Shown: positions 12,301 through 25,100 of the stretch, piece by piece
Numbering within the stretch: position 1 is the first letter of the stretch
Layout of the letters: every line of letters starts with the position of its first letter
Source of the DNA: Panax quinquefolius
Taxonomy: Eukaryota > Streptophyta > Magnoliopsida > Apiales > Araliaceae
DNA: 64,000 nucleotides
Reading direction: 5' to 3'
Assembly (NCBI GenBank): GCA_020205615.1
Contig: CM035151.1
Span: forward strand, 47,111,409 to 47,175,408
The notes under the pieces: generated by a model
Told to the model about the DNA's origin: nothing
The model's database searches: none
Seen by the model: the letters and a program-made list of their open reading frames with translations, nothing else
Program-made: the position numbers and the translations under genes

Positions 12301-13349
12301 TTAATTCATTTAAATATGATATTAATAATGGAAAATTCATGATAAATAGTAATAATTATTTAAAAATTATTACGAGCGTACGAAAAATATTCCGACTGTT
12401 AATAAATTATCTAAGATAATTCTTAAGTGTTAGGCAGAGTTTAATTGAACTTAGACTCGAAGTTTTGTCCGACTAGACCGTCGGGATGTCAGATTTATGT
12501 CGGGTTCAACTCCGACTGCAATAGTTTGACTTAATACCGAGTCTTATGTGTGTTGTAGACTGATAGGGTTATATGTTATGTGTTATGTGTTTAGGTTATT
12601 CTATGTATATCTATATATATTATAGTATTATATTGTGATGATATTATTCTAGTATTGGAGATCTATATTAATAATATTAGGTCTTCGGATAAGGCGATAT
12701 AAATTGCGTAGCGATAATCAACGGTTCAGGCAAGTTTATTTTTACTTAACTCTATTAAGAGTTGTTTCATTCAGATATGCTTATGGTTAATCATTGCTCG
12801 TTGCCATTAATTGTACTCTGTACATATTGCATGTATAAGTCAGGTATGAAAGGCTGATCACCTTCATTACCAATTGGTTCAGATATATTTGTTCATGTAT
12901 AATACTTGTTCAGTCATAAATTTGTTCCTGCTAGTTCAGAATTATATTGTTGAACTATAGCCAGCTTATTATTCAGATTCTTTCAATCATGATATATCGT
13001 TAAATTATTAAATTTAAACTTGCTGGGCAATCCTTGTGCTCACCCTTGCTATATCATGATAAACATTGTAGATTAAGACGAATGCGTTGAATACAAGGAA
13101 AGATTAAAGACAGTTCCAGATTAAAGTTAATGTGCGCGATTAGTTTTGTAATAGTATAGTTTGATAATAATGTTATGTGTTAGTTAAGTTATGAAGTGTG
13201 ATTAAGTTAAGGTTACTCGACCTTGGGGAAAAGTATGTAAGTTTAATGTATAAACAATTTATGTTTATATCTTCCGTAAATAGTAATAGTTGTATAGAAT
13301 GATCGAACCAAACTGCGGTGATTCGGGACCTCGGATTCGGGGCCTCACA
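9304..13349 (+). mobile_element. 5' LTR of type C (about 4.0 kb)
   Basis: It starts TGTGACAACCCAAG at 9304 and ends GGGGCCTCACA at 13349, with a PBS three bases further on. The first part has about ten AAACCCTAA-like telo-box motifs (about 9594-10195). A near-perfect 25-bp palindrome, CACTTTCTGGG/AACCCAGAAAGTG, lies at about 10935-10960. The middle (11640-12420) is very AT-rich. The motif TTGCTGGGCAA..TGCTCACCCTTGC near 13020-13050 is shared with the other LTRs. No second copy of this LTR is in the window; the element ends with a different LTR at 15264. Confidence 0.75.
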
Positions 13350-14650
13350 GTTGGTATCAAAGTTGTAGGTTATGAACCTTAGGTAGGAATACCTGAGACT
13401 AATAACTGCAGTGATTAGGATAAGTACTAACTCAAATAGAGTTAGTTGGTCGGTAAGATTCAAAGACGAATCTCGGCGAGTTATAAGATACAGAGTTCCC
13501 TAACTCTGATAATAAAGTTGAACAGTAGTGAGAAATAGATAGAGTCTAAAAGATTAAAAGTGCAGTGATAGAAGATCGTAAAACAAAACGATCAAGACAT
13601 AGAAATAAATTGTAATATATACGATAAGATCACCCCGTGATCAGATAAGTTGATAGCATGGAGAAGAATCAATCTTATGATTGAAAAGTTTACAGCAAGA
13701 TTGCTGGGTCGCAGTTGTACTATGAATTGGTACAGACTCAGGAAAGGATTATGAATATGGAATAAATGAAATTCGTATTGAAAAAGGAGTTAATGTTAGG
13801 TGGGGATTTCAATTGAGGATTCATGTCGGTAGCTGAGTTGTATGATTCCTTATGTGGGCGGGGAATTGTACTTGGTGTAACAACTACTTAGTTTTGACAA
13901 TGATAATCATTGAAATGTTTGTGTCGCGCTATTTTTTATATGCATGTTAAGAGGGTGATTCCTTTCTCATGTGTATAACAGATAGATAGGTCATAGGTAG
14001 AGGATATAAGGTTAAGTACGAGTTCTTAAGACTCATACTTATGTGACATACTTGACTCATAGTTATATGAAAAGTTTATGAACCCCTCAGCGAATGGACG
14101 CCAAATGTCTAACTAGGAAAAGTTCTTAAACTCATATGATTGTGGCAATTTATGAACTCATAAGTGTGGTTTTGTGAACTGGATATAGTTGTGTGTAAAT
14201 GGAATATTAAGGAAATAAAAATAGATAGATTGTTTAATCAAATGATTAGTAGTGAAGAATTAAGTTTTCCAAAACTCCTAGCTATGCTAGAATTCGAAAT
14301 TTTGACATCAAGCTAAATACGCACTATGTGCTTTTAAAAAAAATGTAGACTCGTAATCATTTTTGAAACGGTTTAAAATATAGTCTATGCTAATTATTTC
14401 AGCTAGACACAAATGATTTGAAATATCAAAATATATTTTATTTATCACTCATGTACCATTTAACCTGGTGCAGAGATGATAAAAAGTGATGGAGTTGTAA
14501 ATACAGGAATACTTAGTGTGAATTTGATCTAAAATCGTTATTCCACTATTGTATGATGTGTTATGACAAAGTCATACAATGATGGCATCCTCAAACGGAC
14601 TGTTAATACAGTACGACATCATGACGTCATTCTCAAAAATATTTTCAAAA
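13350..14650 (+). mobile_element. Conserved leader of the C/D element
   Basis: The sequence aligns by eye, in the same order, with the internal region of element A (minus strand 5863-4700). Shared landmarks are the PBS, TGGTGTAACAACTACTTAG, repeated GTTCTTAA.ACTCATA motifs (about 14020-14170), CAGCGAATGGACGCC at about 14090, and GTCTATGCTAATTATTTCAGC. I see no intact ORF. Conservation across two different LTR families suggests a shared leader, possibly with packaging or structural roles; that role is inferred. Confidence 0.6.
13352..13363 (+). other. Primer-binding site of the C/D element
   Basis: TGGTATCAAAGT follows the LTR end by two bases. It is the initiator-Met-type PBS with a substitution, like the PBS of element A. 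Confidence 0.8.
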
Positions 14651-14700
14651 ATTTTTAATTTTCCAACGGGGTTTGGCTACACCTAAATAATTCGATTGAA

Positions 14701-15108
14701 TTGAATGGTAAGATGATAAAGATGATAAAGATGGAATCTGAGGTGAAAGAAGAAAAAACTGAACAAGTAAGAATGAGTGATGCATGGGTAAAAGCCACAC
14801 GACACGTGGATATTGTGGAAAGAGATGTCCGATCTAAGAAGGCTAAAATAGATGACATGAATTTCTCTTTTTGGAAAGCAATTGGGAGAACCCAACATCG
14901 AGTTTTGAATTACCATGTACATAGCGGTCAACCTGAATTTGATATTGATCGAAGATTGATGATTCAGATCATGAAACAGGAGTACGACGAGGCAGTTGAG
15001 GGAGGAATATGTTCTATAGAAAAATATATTCCAACGGTAGTGATAACGCCAAATCTTGCCCCTGAACAAGTCAAAACGGGTAGTTCGAGGGGATGGCGGT
15101 TGTCATGA
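14701..15108 (+). CDS. Coiled-coil extra ORF (aORF) of a Ty3/gypsy element
   Basis: An open frame of 135 codons, rich in Lys, Glu, Arg and Met, with heptad-like charged stretches over the first 75 residues. It is clearly related to the ORF at 60050-60349. Both share a Trp-Val pair, then RxxDxxExDxRxKKxKI, then KAxxxTQxRVLxY. In element H that ORF sits upstream of gag. Here it is followed after about 140 bp by a polypurine tract and an LTR, so gag and pol have been lost between them or were never present. Extra ORFs outside gag-pol are known in plant Ty3/gypsy elements; their function is mostly unknown. It is the only intact long frame in this element. Confidence 0.6.
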   Translation: MNGKMIKMIKMESEVKEEKTEQVRMSDAWVKATRHVDIVERDVRSKKAKIDDMNFSFWKAIGRTQHRVLNYHVHSGQPEFDIDRRLMIQIMKQEYDEAVEGGICSIEKYIPTVVITPNLAPEQVKTGSSRGWRLS

Positions 15109-15250
15109 CTTCCCAACAAATGAGGAACCCAAATGAAGTTATCACGGAGATGGAGAAATCATGATGGCGGGGAGATAGAATCGAAATGGAAGCAATGTAT
15201 TCTCAACTTTTCAAAATACCAGGTACGTAAATTTCGGGACGAAATTTCAT

Positions 15251-15263
15251 AAGGAGGGGAGAT
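15251..15263 (+). other. Polypurine tract of the C/D element
   Basis: AAGGAGGGGAGAT lies directly before the LTR start TGTAAGACCCC. Just upstream is AAATTTCGGGACGAAATTT, the pre-PPT motif shared with A and E2, which in intact elements encodes the pol C-terminus. Confidence 0.85.
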
Positions 15264-17416
15264 TGTAAGACCCCAAAATTTATGAAATAAAAGTATTCAA
15301 TTTTTCTTATAATTACTATTCAGTAAATGGTTAAATTGATAAAAGTTAAAGTTAAGGGTGATATATGAAATTTTTTCAAAATACACAAGTGGTTATAAAA
15401 TATTCATTGTTGTCGGGGAATATTTCGTTTGGTCGTGGAATATTCTTTTCATCGGGGAATATTAAATGCGTGTAGCGACCATTTGTGGGCCCCTAATAAT
15501 GAGAATAAGCTGTCGGATGAAGAAAATGACAAAATTAAGTTTTTATAAATAACAGGCGTAATCGTTCACAATTAACACCTTTGTTGGAATACCCGGTTGG
15601 TAAAATAAAGTAATCTGGCGTTGTTACGCGATAGCACACGGTATTACAGTATTTTGAATTATTGATTCTTACGTAAGAAGGCACTACTCGATAATTTTTG
15701 CGGTAATTCTTATTCAATATTTTATTTTATTGATTCAATAATTCTTTGCGTTGATATTTTATATTATTGTTGTTTGATAATTATTATTGCACAATATTTC
15801 TCATTATCGGATCAATAATTCATATTATTTGAATAATATTATTAGATAGCATTATTTGCGATGTCTAGAAAGTTACATCGAGGAGAGGTTTGGTCACCTA
15901 ATCATGCGCCCTTGAGAAGGAAAAATTCTTATTGGAAAGCCCCCTCTTTCTTGGGAACGACTTTGGTCATGTCATAATTGTGATTACGTAATATTATTTG
16001 TGAATAATTAATTATTAATTTATATGATAAGGAAATATTTATTTGATGTGAATATAAATGATTGATTTATTTATGTATTGTTATAAATGAAGGAATTAAT
16101 GTTGAGGTATTTTATCAGTATTTTTGTCGGAATGAAGGTATTAAAAATTAAACCCGGTGTTTTTTAGATATATTGCGTGAGTTAAAATTTTTAATCAAAT
16201 AGTTGGATCGTTGTAATTTTTGGATATGTTATACATATATAAGTTGAGTATATGTCCACAAATTTTGAAGCTATTAAAAATGAACGTATGATTTGTTATG
16301 AATTTTAAGAGGTGAATGGTTCAGAAATTGTTGAAGTATTCGAATTTAGCATTTTGGTGGAAAATTCTAGAATTGAGTGGGCCCCACTTGTGGTTGGTGA
16401 AGAAATGTGCTGAATTTTATTTCAAATATGGTGGGTGGGAATAGTAACAGGTAAAGCCATCAGGTTGCTGGTGAGTCTGCGCTAAAATTTTCCTATAAAT
16501 AGAGGGCTAAGTTAGAATTGAAAATCACACCAGAAACATAAGCTTTCTCTCTCTACCATATGTTCTAAATCTCTGATTTGTTATTGATGAAGGCTATTGA
16601 TAATTTAATTATCTTTAGTCATGATATTCTTTACTGAGCTAGTTGTGCTCACCCTTTTGCTTCACAATTCCTTTCGGGTAATAAAAGTGTAATTTGGGTT
16701 AGCTGGGGAGTAATGAGGAATAGAGCGGTGGTCTCTAGCTATGGAGTTCTCCCTAAACAGTATAGACAAGTGTGTTGTATACATCTTTTAGTAGTTATAT
16801 TTGGTGAATCATATAGGGAGAGGCGAACCCAACGTTGGAAGGGTGTTTTGCCACTATCATACAAGATGTCTAATGACATCTGACCTCGTGTCATCATAAG
16901 ACGAGGTTGTGCTCATCCACTTCTTTGGGTATATTTACTGAGCACTACCTATATAATCTTGGTGTTTGTTTGAAGTATAATTCTCAATTTGAGGCAGTGG
17001 AGATAATGATAAATCAAGAGAAGACTCACCATTGGGAAGAATATGATAGTAATCTTCTCATTTTTTTTGGGGTCTATTAGATTGACCAAGGATAATTCGT
17101 GGCCATATGATATCTATCATAACCTAGAAGTATGGCCTCCCATGTACGAAGGTTTCCTTGAGCACTTCCCAAAGATTTTAGTTTCTAAAAGCAGTTTTTT
17201 GACTATACCTTTATGTAAGGTGTCCTTTGTGAGTGTCTTTGTCCACGGTTGGGACATGTGTCACATTTGGTATATATTTGTATCCAAACTCACATTATAT
17301 GTGTTGTTGTTTTTTGCACGACAATTGTTGTAATAAAGTTGTAGTTATTTTCTGTACCATGTATTTGGCGACTCAGAATGGGTAGGATGGAATGGACCTA
17401 TTTTGGGGTCGTCACA
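15264..17416 (+). mobile_element. 3' LTR of type D/E (2153 bp, internally deleted)
   Basis: It starts TGTAAGACCCCAAAATTTATG and ends GGGGTCGTCACA. It is homologous to the solo LTR at 39501-43912 and to the E2 LTR (35478-38350, opposite strand). Compared with the 4.4-kb solo LTR it lacks about 2.7 kb between a CT-rich stretch at about 16545 and TACCATATGTTC, so both tandem-repeat blocks are gone. The shared motif GAGCTAGTTGTGCTCACCC lies near 16637. Confidence 0.8.
16494..16502 (+). promoter_or_regulatory. TATA box of the D LTR
   Basis: TATAAATAG. The same word in the same context (CTATAAATAGA) occurs in the solo LTR at 40278, the G LTR at 34200 and the E2 LTR (minus, 37170-37178), which supports it as the U3 core promoter. 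Confidence 0.65.
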
Positions 17417-18362
17417 ATTTCAACCACATGAAATCATCTCTAACCTTATCTACTTCTTATCTTCATTAAGTTATGCTTTTAAACATAAAAAAAAATTTAA
17501 AGAAAATTATACAAGATAAGGTTTCGGATTACCTTTCTCCTTTAATCTTCTCCCGTCGGACAAAGTTTGTACATGGGCTAGCCTTTCCTCTTCCTTCTCC
17601 TCCCATCCGAACTCTCTCTCTCTCTCTCCAAGTGTAGGATTTTCAAAATCCCAAAACAATGAAATAAGCTTCCTACTTATAAAAACCAAGGTTAGGGGTA
17701 TTTTAGTCATTTTGCCCCCCTTAACCTCCTTACTATTCACACATCCATACTATTCTCACCTCCTCAATAGACCTCCTTACTATTCACGAAACTTCCCTTG
17801 AAAGTTTCGTGGTTCAGTCTTTCGGGTTTAGTCCGACAGTTTTAAAAACAGCGATTCTCGGAATTCAAATATTTTTGCATATTTCATCTTTCCTTTACTG
17901 ATTAACTTTTACGTATTCTTCGGATTTCCGAAAAATTGAAAAACACTTTTTGGCATTAAGCGTTTTCCTTCACGTTTTATCCTAGCGTAGTTAAACGAGT
18001 GAAAAGTACATAGCAGTACTTTTCGTCGTTTTTATTTCTTCCGATTTCTATACGTTTTTCGAGAAAAACTTTTATCGGTTTACTTAACTTTTCACAATAT
18101 ATTATTGTCAAATCTTTCGACGGAATGTCATTTCGACATATCGAACTCTCGGAACGGCCTAGGTTATTCAAACCCTAACCCTTAGAGTTTCGTCGGGTGA
18201 ATAGTGTCTATTTCGTCTTTTTTCCCGGATATATAATCATCCTAGGTTTTAGAACGATTAATAAACACATATCACATAATATTATTAATAAAAATTTCTT
18301 TTATTAATAACTAATTCTTTAAACTTAAATTCTGGACAATCCGGATTCTCCGGGTTTTTACA
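17417..18362 (-). mobile_element. A-type LTR, first-kilobase fragment
   Basis: On the minus strand it starts TGTAAAAACCCGG at 18362 and matches the A LTR from 4166 down to about 3130. It is cut at 17416 by the D LTR, exactly within CTCATG/ATTTCAACC of the A sequence. It could be the missing far part of the A 5' LTR (5864-6280) or a separate copy. Confidence 0.7.
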
Positions 18363-21300
18363 TCATTAAACTAACTTATAGTTCAGTTAAACTATTCTAC
18401 ATTACAAGCCTTCGCTTGATCTTCCCGCTCATTCACATACTGAATGGCACTTCATCCTACAGATCTTAAATCGACGATTTTTACAGGATCCTTAAGTTCT
18501 TCTACTTCAAATGACTATTTGAAAATGTTTTTCATTTAAAGCAAGTGTGAGCATTCAATTGCCCAGCAAGTTATAGCAGTTGAACAAATAACTTGAAGAA
18601 TTTAAACATTCTTTTAAGACTTCAATAACCGAACAAAGGTTATGAAGCAGCTTGAATAATAGGAATAATCTCGATTCCTATCATTTTAAAACATTAGTCA
18701 CATTCACTTTGAAATACTTTCATTCTTCTACCTTTTCCATACATATCATGTCTGAATAGAATCATTAGCAGAGACTTAACAATAACGGTTCATGTATAAA
18801 TATAACATTCTCATATTGAATAGTTAAATCATAAAACAATTCATCTCATAGAAACACTGAAGTGTTAAAATTATGGCATAAGGCCTCATACATAGGTAAC
18901 CTTGTACAAATATCACACATTTGCACATAGACAATACTTCTCAAGTTCAGCATCTGAGAAGTTTAAGAAACTAGCATTCATGTAAAATATGAATGAAGTT
19001 AAACTTGCCTTGCGCACAACTACAACTTACAGTTTACGCTGAACTGCTCATTCCAATTCGTATATAGCACATAGGGAAATAACACATACACCAATTAGTC
19101 ATATACTTGACTTACGCATTGGTTTAAACTTTTCTTTACTTCTTAGGATTCGTGTTCTTGAAATCTAAGTTTACGGGACTAACTGTCTTTACCGGTTTAC
19201 GGCTTCATGACATACGGAGATGTCTTACTCATACGTTCATCAATATTAATTCTACACATTCATAGCGTTAATCATTTTACATTACCTTATTCATATCTTA
19301 CAACGTTCGGCTCATTCGACTCAGAATGTTATCCACGTTATAATCATTAACTCAACTTCTTTACGTTATATGTTATTTTCTTTAATTCAGTTCCTTCATT
19401 CTTCATTACCTTACGGTCTATAAACGGAGTGTAGGTTCTGCCCGTTTAATATTCGCGTACAATCAACCCTCGCGTTGGCTAAAATGTTTAACGCTTACTT
19501 TATTCTAACATTCTCTATCCGACTCACATTCGGACTTTCCTTACCCTTATTACCGTTCGTTACGGCTTTCTTGATAATTCATATCTTATTTACTACATTC
19601 GTCAACGTCTAAGGAATTATAGTCATAGGAATCCTACACGTTCATTTTATCGCGACCACGGTCCCCGGATATCAGTTACGTAATCAGCGTTTACATTCGT
19701 TATCTTTTTATCCCGTTCAACCTTTACTAAAGGTTTAATTCACTTGATCAAGTGTTAAATTAATTGAACTATATGTTTTTTATCTTTCCTTAGACTTCCC
19801 CCAAGAATTGAGCAATTAAAATCTTATCACTGGGCCTTGCCTGCCCAAACCTTGTGTGGTAGGTTTCCTTTCTTCCTCTCTCGCGCTTCTGCGAGTCTAT
19901 CTCACCTTACACCTCGATTGCAGTGGCATTGCTGGCTCAAACTCTTCCTTTCTTCTTGTGATGCGGCGCTATTTAACAGTACATAGATGCCCCGGTTGAC
20001 CTTTGCTTGGCAGCCTCCCTGGCATAAGATAGTGCTTATTACGCCAAAGCTTAAAATTCCTAAAAATTTTCTAAGTCTTGGAAAATGTGTGAGACGTTTA
20101 CTTTGAAATCTCATAACTTCTTCGTTATAACTCGGAACGAGGTCGTTCCAAAGCTATTATCATCCTTATCTTACGTACTTCAACTCCCCTTGGACACAAA
20201 TTTATTCTGAATCCGTTAACATGAAATTCGATTAGATTAAATTTCATTACTCGTTCGTTTTACGTTATTAACGTTCTTCGTCTGTTCGTCTGTAATTCAG
20301 TAATCCGAACTCGGAACTCGTTCATTCTTGAGTCCATGACTCACGTTTTCTACGTTCTCTTACTTTCTTATGAAACCCTACTCATTCGGGTTCATTTACA
20401 TACTTTCTATTTTTTCATTCGTCTTTTACGAATTTTTTGCCATAACTTCGTTATAGCTAGTTTAATTTGTTCTTCATGAACGTTTCTACCGTTCCTAACC
20501 AAGCAATAAGCAACTAACTTATACGCGATGGTTCTAAACGTGTCCAATAACAACAACTTAAACTATGATGGTTTTAAATTTGTCCATCAACAACGTTCTT
20601 CGTGTTCTTCACGTTCTTCGTTCGTTCTTCATTTTTAATCCATACTTTGATTATGAATTCACTTTTTCTTGGAATTTGATGTTATAAAACACCATTCCTT
20701 ACTTCTTATACCGAATTGTTCATATGATTCATTCGGATCGTTCAAATTCATTACAAATCTTATACTTCCTTAAGAAATTTATAAAAATAAACTTCTAATT
20801 CTTATTTCTTCGTTTCTCATGATTTCAACCATATGAAACCATTCTTAACATCATTTAATTCTTATTCTCATTAAGTTATGTTTTTAACATATGTAGCTTA
20901 AAGAAAATTAACCTAGAAGTTATGTTTTTAATACCTTTCTTCTTTATTCTTCTCCCTTTAGATAAAACCGACGATTCACTAGCTTTTTATCTCTCGATCT
21001 TCTCCGATTCGAGCCTTCATGCTCTTTCTCTTCCTTCTTCTTCTTCTCCAAGCTCTCAAGCTCTCTCTCTCTCTCAAAGTGTTGGTTGATTTCAAAGAAA
21101 TCAACTAACACTTCTCTTTTATAGATTTTCATAGCTAGGGGCAAAATAGTCATTTCGCCCCTAGGGTTACTATTCACACCTCCTTACTATTTACAAAGCT
21201 TCCCTTGGAAGCTTCGTGCTTTCGTCTTGCGGAATTCGTCCGACAGTTTGAAAAACTGCGATTCTCGGAATCCAAATATTTTTGGATATTTGGTCTTTCC

Positions 21301-21847
21301 TCTACAGTTTAACTTTTACGCATTATTCGGAACTCCGAAAAACTAAAAAACACTATTTGAGGTTAAGAGTTTTTTCACGTCTTCCCCTAACGTAGTTAAA
21401 CGAATGAAAAGTACATAACAGTACTTTTCGTCATTTTTATTTCGTCCGATTTTTGCACGTTTTTCGAGAAAAACTTTTATCGCTTACTTGACTTTTCACG
21501 ATATATTATCGTCAAATCTTTCGACGGAATGTCCTTTTGACATACCGAACTCTTAGAAAAGCTTAGGTTATTCAAACATTAACCCTTAGGTTTCGTCGGG
21601 TGAATAGTATCTGTTTTGTCTTTTTTCCAGAAAATATTTTCGTTCCCGAAATTTTTTTATTTTCCTCTTGAAAATTCTTATTCGTTCAGTCTAGCTCGTA
21701 GCCAGAATCCTCTCGTATTATAATAATCCTAGGTTATAGAACGATTAATAAACACATAGCACATAATATTATTAATAAAAATTTATTTATTAATAACTAA
21801 TTCTTTAAACTTAAATTCTGGACAATTCGGTTCTCCGGATTGTCACA
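18363..21847 (-). mobile_element. A-type LTR, nearly full length (about 3.5 kb)
   Basis: On the minus strand it starts TGTGACAATCCGGAG at 21847 and runs to about 18363. It lacks the last 240 bp or so, including the LTR end. Its order matches 856-4166: TATA-like TTTTATAGA near 21115, a CT microsatellite near 21060, the tandem GTCCATCAACAAC pair near 20526-20595, a GC-rich block at about 19875-20010, and GCCCAGCAAGTT near 18563. No internal sequence flanks it, so it is a solo or truncated LTR. It is the nearest retroelement to the host gene's 3' end. Confidence 0.75.
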
Positions 21848-22108
21848 ACACTTTCATTAACTTTAACACATCAGTGAGCTCAAACCTCTATAACTGATTT
21901 TTTATTTGATTTTTTTTAAATAATTATTTTAATTTTCATAACTCATGTTTAATGGGTTACAACATCTATTCATAAGTTGCTAGATAAAAAAAACATGTAC
22001 AATGACATATTTGTCTTTTCTATTATTGCCCTCAATCTTTGCTGAAAGAAACCATCAATCTTGTTAGAAAAGCCCTGGCATTTCATCTTTATACCTTGCA
22101 AGAGGGCA
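21848..22108 (-). terminator. 3' flank and presumed polyadenylation region of the NOI gene
   Basis: The stretch between the stop codon at 22109 and the LTR at 21847 is AT-rich on the minus strand. It contains a GGCAATAATAG word near 22020-22030 and TGTACATG near 21990, both plausible plant poly(A) elements. No canonical AATAAA is present at a convincing distance, so the cleavage site cannot be placed. Confidence 0.35.
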
Positions 22109-25100
22109 CTAAGCCACTAAGCATCTTGAAAAAAAACCCAGCACTTTCTTCTGCAAAAAATATGAAGGGTATGTTTCCAATTTAGATAATATGGAAATGA
22201 AAAATAAATATATATTTTATCTTTCTGATGTGATTTCTATGATGAAAAAAAGAAGAAGAAGAAGAAGAAGAAAAGAATAAGCGGTCCTGAAAATAGAGTC
22301 CTTTGTATAGACATTTTTATTTTTCATGTATTAAAATTTGTATACCACACATTCTGATATAATTATTTTCAGTGATCTTAAAAGATTATGAAAAATAAAA
22401 GTAATTTATTTAATAGAAAGCCATGATCTATCAATTAGCAAAAACAAGTAGATTATATTCCATCCCTTACACAAAATGAGTTTTCTTTTTAATCGATGAC
22501 AATTTAAAATGACTTGGTGCATGTTTGGTTACACAATATTTGTAGCGTTTAGTGTTTTAAAACATTTGAAGAAAGTTTAAACGCACTTAAAAATTTTATT
22601 TATCTAAAAATATGTTATTTAAATATAATTATTTAACTCACAAATATAACATTTGAAGTTCATATGTAACATACCAAAAATGATCAAGTGAGTTTGGAGG
22701 TATGATGTCCTCGATAATAAGAACATAACTGCAGTATCATGTTATCACTAATGAATTTAACACATTATATTTAAGAATAAAATATAAGAGAAAATATATC
22801 TTTAAAGTTTAAATTTTTTCTAAATAGAATTTTATTTGCAGAACCTGGGGGTATCAATTAAAGAAAAGCAATGACTAATCAAAGATTACTTTCTTTAAGG
22901 ATTAATAAAAGAGAAGGAAATTGTTAAATCCGCAAAATAAATTGTTATTTTTATAATAAAAGTGTTAATATAGATCATATAGCAACTATTTTCACCGTCG
23001 TTATACATCTACAATAATATTATTTTTATTGTGGATATAATAAAAAATGTTGTGGATATAACAATTTTAAAGATAGAAAGGTATTCGAAAAATAAAATAA
23101 TAGTAAAAGATAAAAAGGTCAAGAGAGGGACCTACCCGCTTGGAAGTATCAAGGAGCTCGGAAGGAATTTTGTAAAGATCTTCATCCACCGGTTTGACAG
23201 TGGCAAGAATTGAACCACTGTTTTTATTGTGCTTTTGGAACTGAGCCTTACCCACTTGCTTCTTCTGTTCCTTAACTCGCGGCCAGTCCTTGTTGTTTTC
23301 CTTTGTCTGCAAAATGCTTATAGACACTTAATTTGCAAAATGCTCATAGAAAATTTTATTTTTTAACTCTTAGCTCACAAATATAGTATTTAGAGTTTAA
23401 ATGTGATGTACTAAAAGTGATACCATTTAGAGGTTTAATAATCGCAAACGCTAAAAAACCTTAGTAATAGAAAAAACCTTAATTGTTAGGGGTGGTAGAA
23501 GTTTGGGATGCGACAAATAATAGAATATGTGAACATAATATGTAATTAGAGAGTTAATATTAAATCTAGATAATTTTGTATGGTAAAAAGTTAACGCGCT
23601 TAACAAGAAATTTTGATGTATTGGATAGATATTATAAACAGGTTAATACATTTAATACAATTAAACTCGTATAATTAAAATAAATTTTTGACATATTTAA
23701 TAACAATCTAATATGGTATTATACTTTATTTATAAATTTTAAATTTCTAACTGATTTATTTAAGCATGTTATATATTTTGCTAAATATATCTTACTACAA
23801 TAATTCTTTTTTTTTTGTTTTTAATTATTAAATAAGCAAAATATTCATAAGCCTCCTTTGGTATAGTGGTTAAGTCCACTTCTTGAACACCAAGAAGTCT
23901 TGGAATTTATCCCCGTCTGGAATGATAAATTTCACATAAAACTAGCAAATAAAAAAATAAAAAAATAAAAATTTATATAATATTATTAATTAATTAAATA
24001 TATAATGTTAGTGCTGACATGTATATTTGATATACAATAAGTCTTGGCAGACCGGAATATTGGACATTTTTAATAAAAAAAAAAAAATTTACGACTAAAA
24101 AATGTATAATATTTATTAAAATGAATTTTTATATAATATAGTGTTTTAGATGTAATTTAGATACATATATCTGAAACAGGGTTATGCATAATCTGTATAA
24201 GTAGTGTTTTTGTATATATATCCAAATTACATCTAAAACACTATATAATTAAAAATTTAGATTAAATAAATCTATACATTTTTTTGAAATCAAAAAAAAA
24301 AAAATAATTAAAAATATCTAATAAATATGTCGAAGGACTCTTTGATATAATAATACCTACCTGTCTAATTCCAAGCTTTATAATGATTATAACGTTAAGG
24401 ACTGAAAATATTGAAGGAGAATAAAATAAGACAAATTTATAAATTTATTGCCTCATATGTCTATCTACTTCGATTTGACAATATACTCGTGATATTTAAA
24501 ATCTTACAATGTCTACGGTCTACCCTTATCAGATTAGTTTTGATAAATTTGTCAGCTCATTCTATTAAATTAGAAAAAATATTTATAAGACTTGAAATAT
24601 GACACAATTTACGAATATTTTTATCCGCATACTTGACTTAATTTGCTATTCTAATTAGAGGAAACAATACCCTTAAATTGGGTTGTGTTTTTATTAGGTG
24701 ATCTTATTTCTCCCAAATTATTGTGAACTAGTGTACATATTAACTTTAGGATATATAATACAATTTTTTTTAAATTCAGAAAATATAATTACAAAATATT
24801 AAAAAATAAATTAAAAAGTAGGAAAGTGTAAGATTACCAAATTTTTTGAAATAAAAAGAAAAAATTAATACTTTTTAATATAGATAAAAGACAGATAAGT
24901 GACAAAATATTAAAAATTAAAGAGATATATATAACTAATTGCATAAACTTGAGCTATATCATGAGTCATTTGAGTCGTATTCCAAAATTTTGATATACTT
25001 ATCCAAATTGCACCCACACCCGATTGTGACAAACTGGTGCTTTGTACATTACCAACCCTCCACAACAATAAAACTAAAATCTGGGTAGCAGATGATGAGA

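Noticed and set aside
17043..17333. 96-codon ORF in the D LTR as a membrane protein gene
   Set aside because: It lies within LTR sequence. The homologous stretch of the solo LTR (43530-43780) does not keep the frame, so it is not under coding constraint.
23851..23925. tRNA gene
   Set aside because: The A box fits, but the B box is decayed, acceptor and anticodon arms do not pair, and an A-rich tail follows. A SINE head explains it better.
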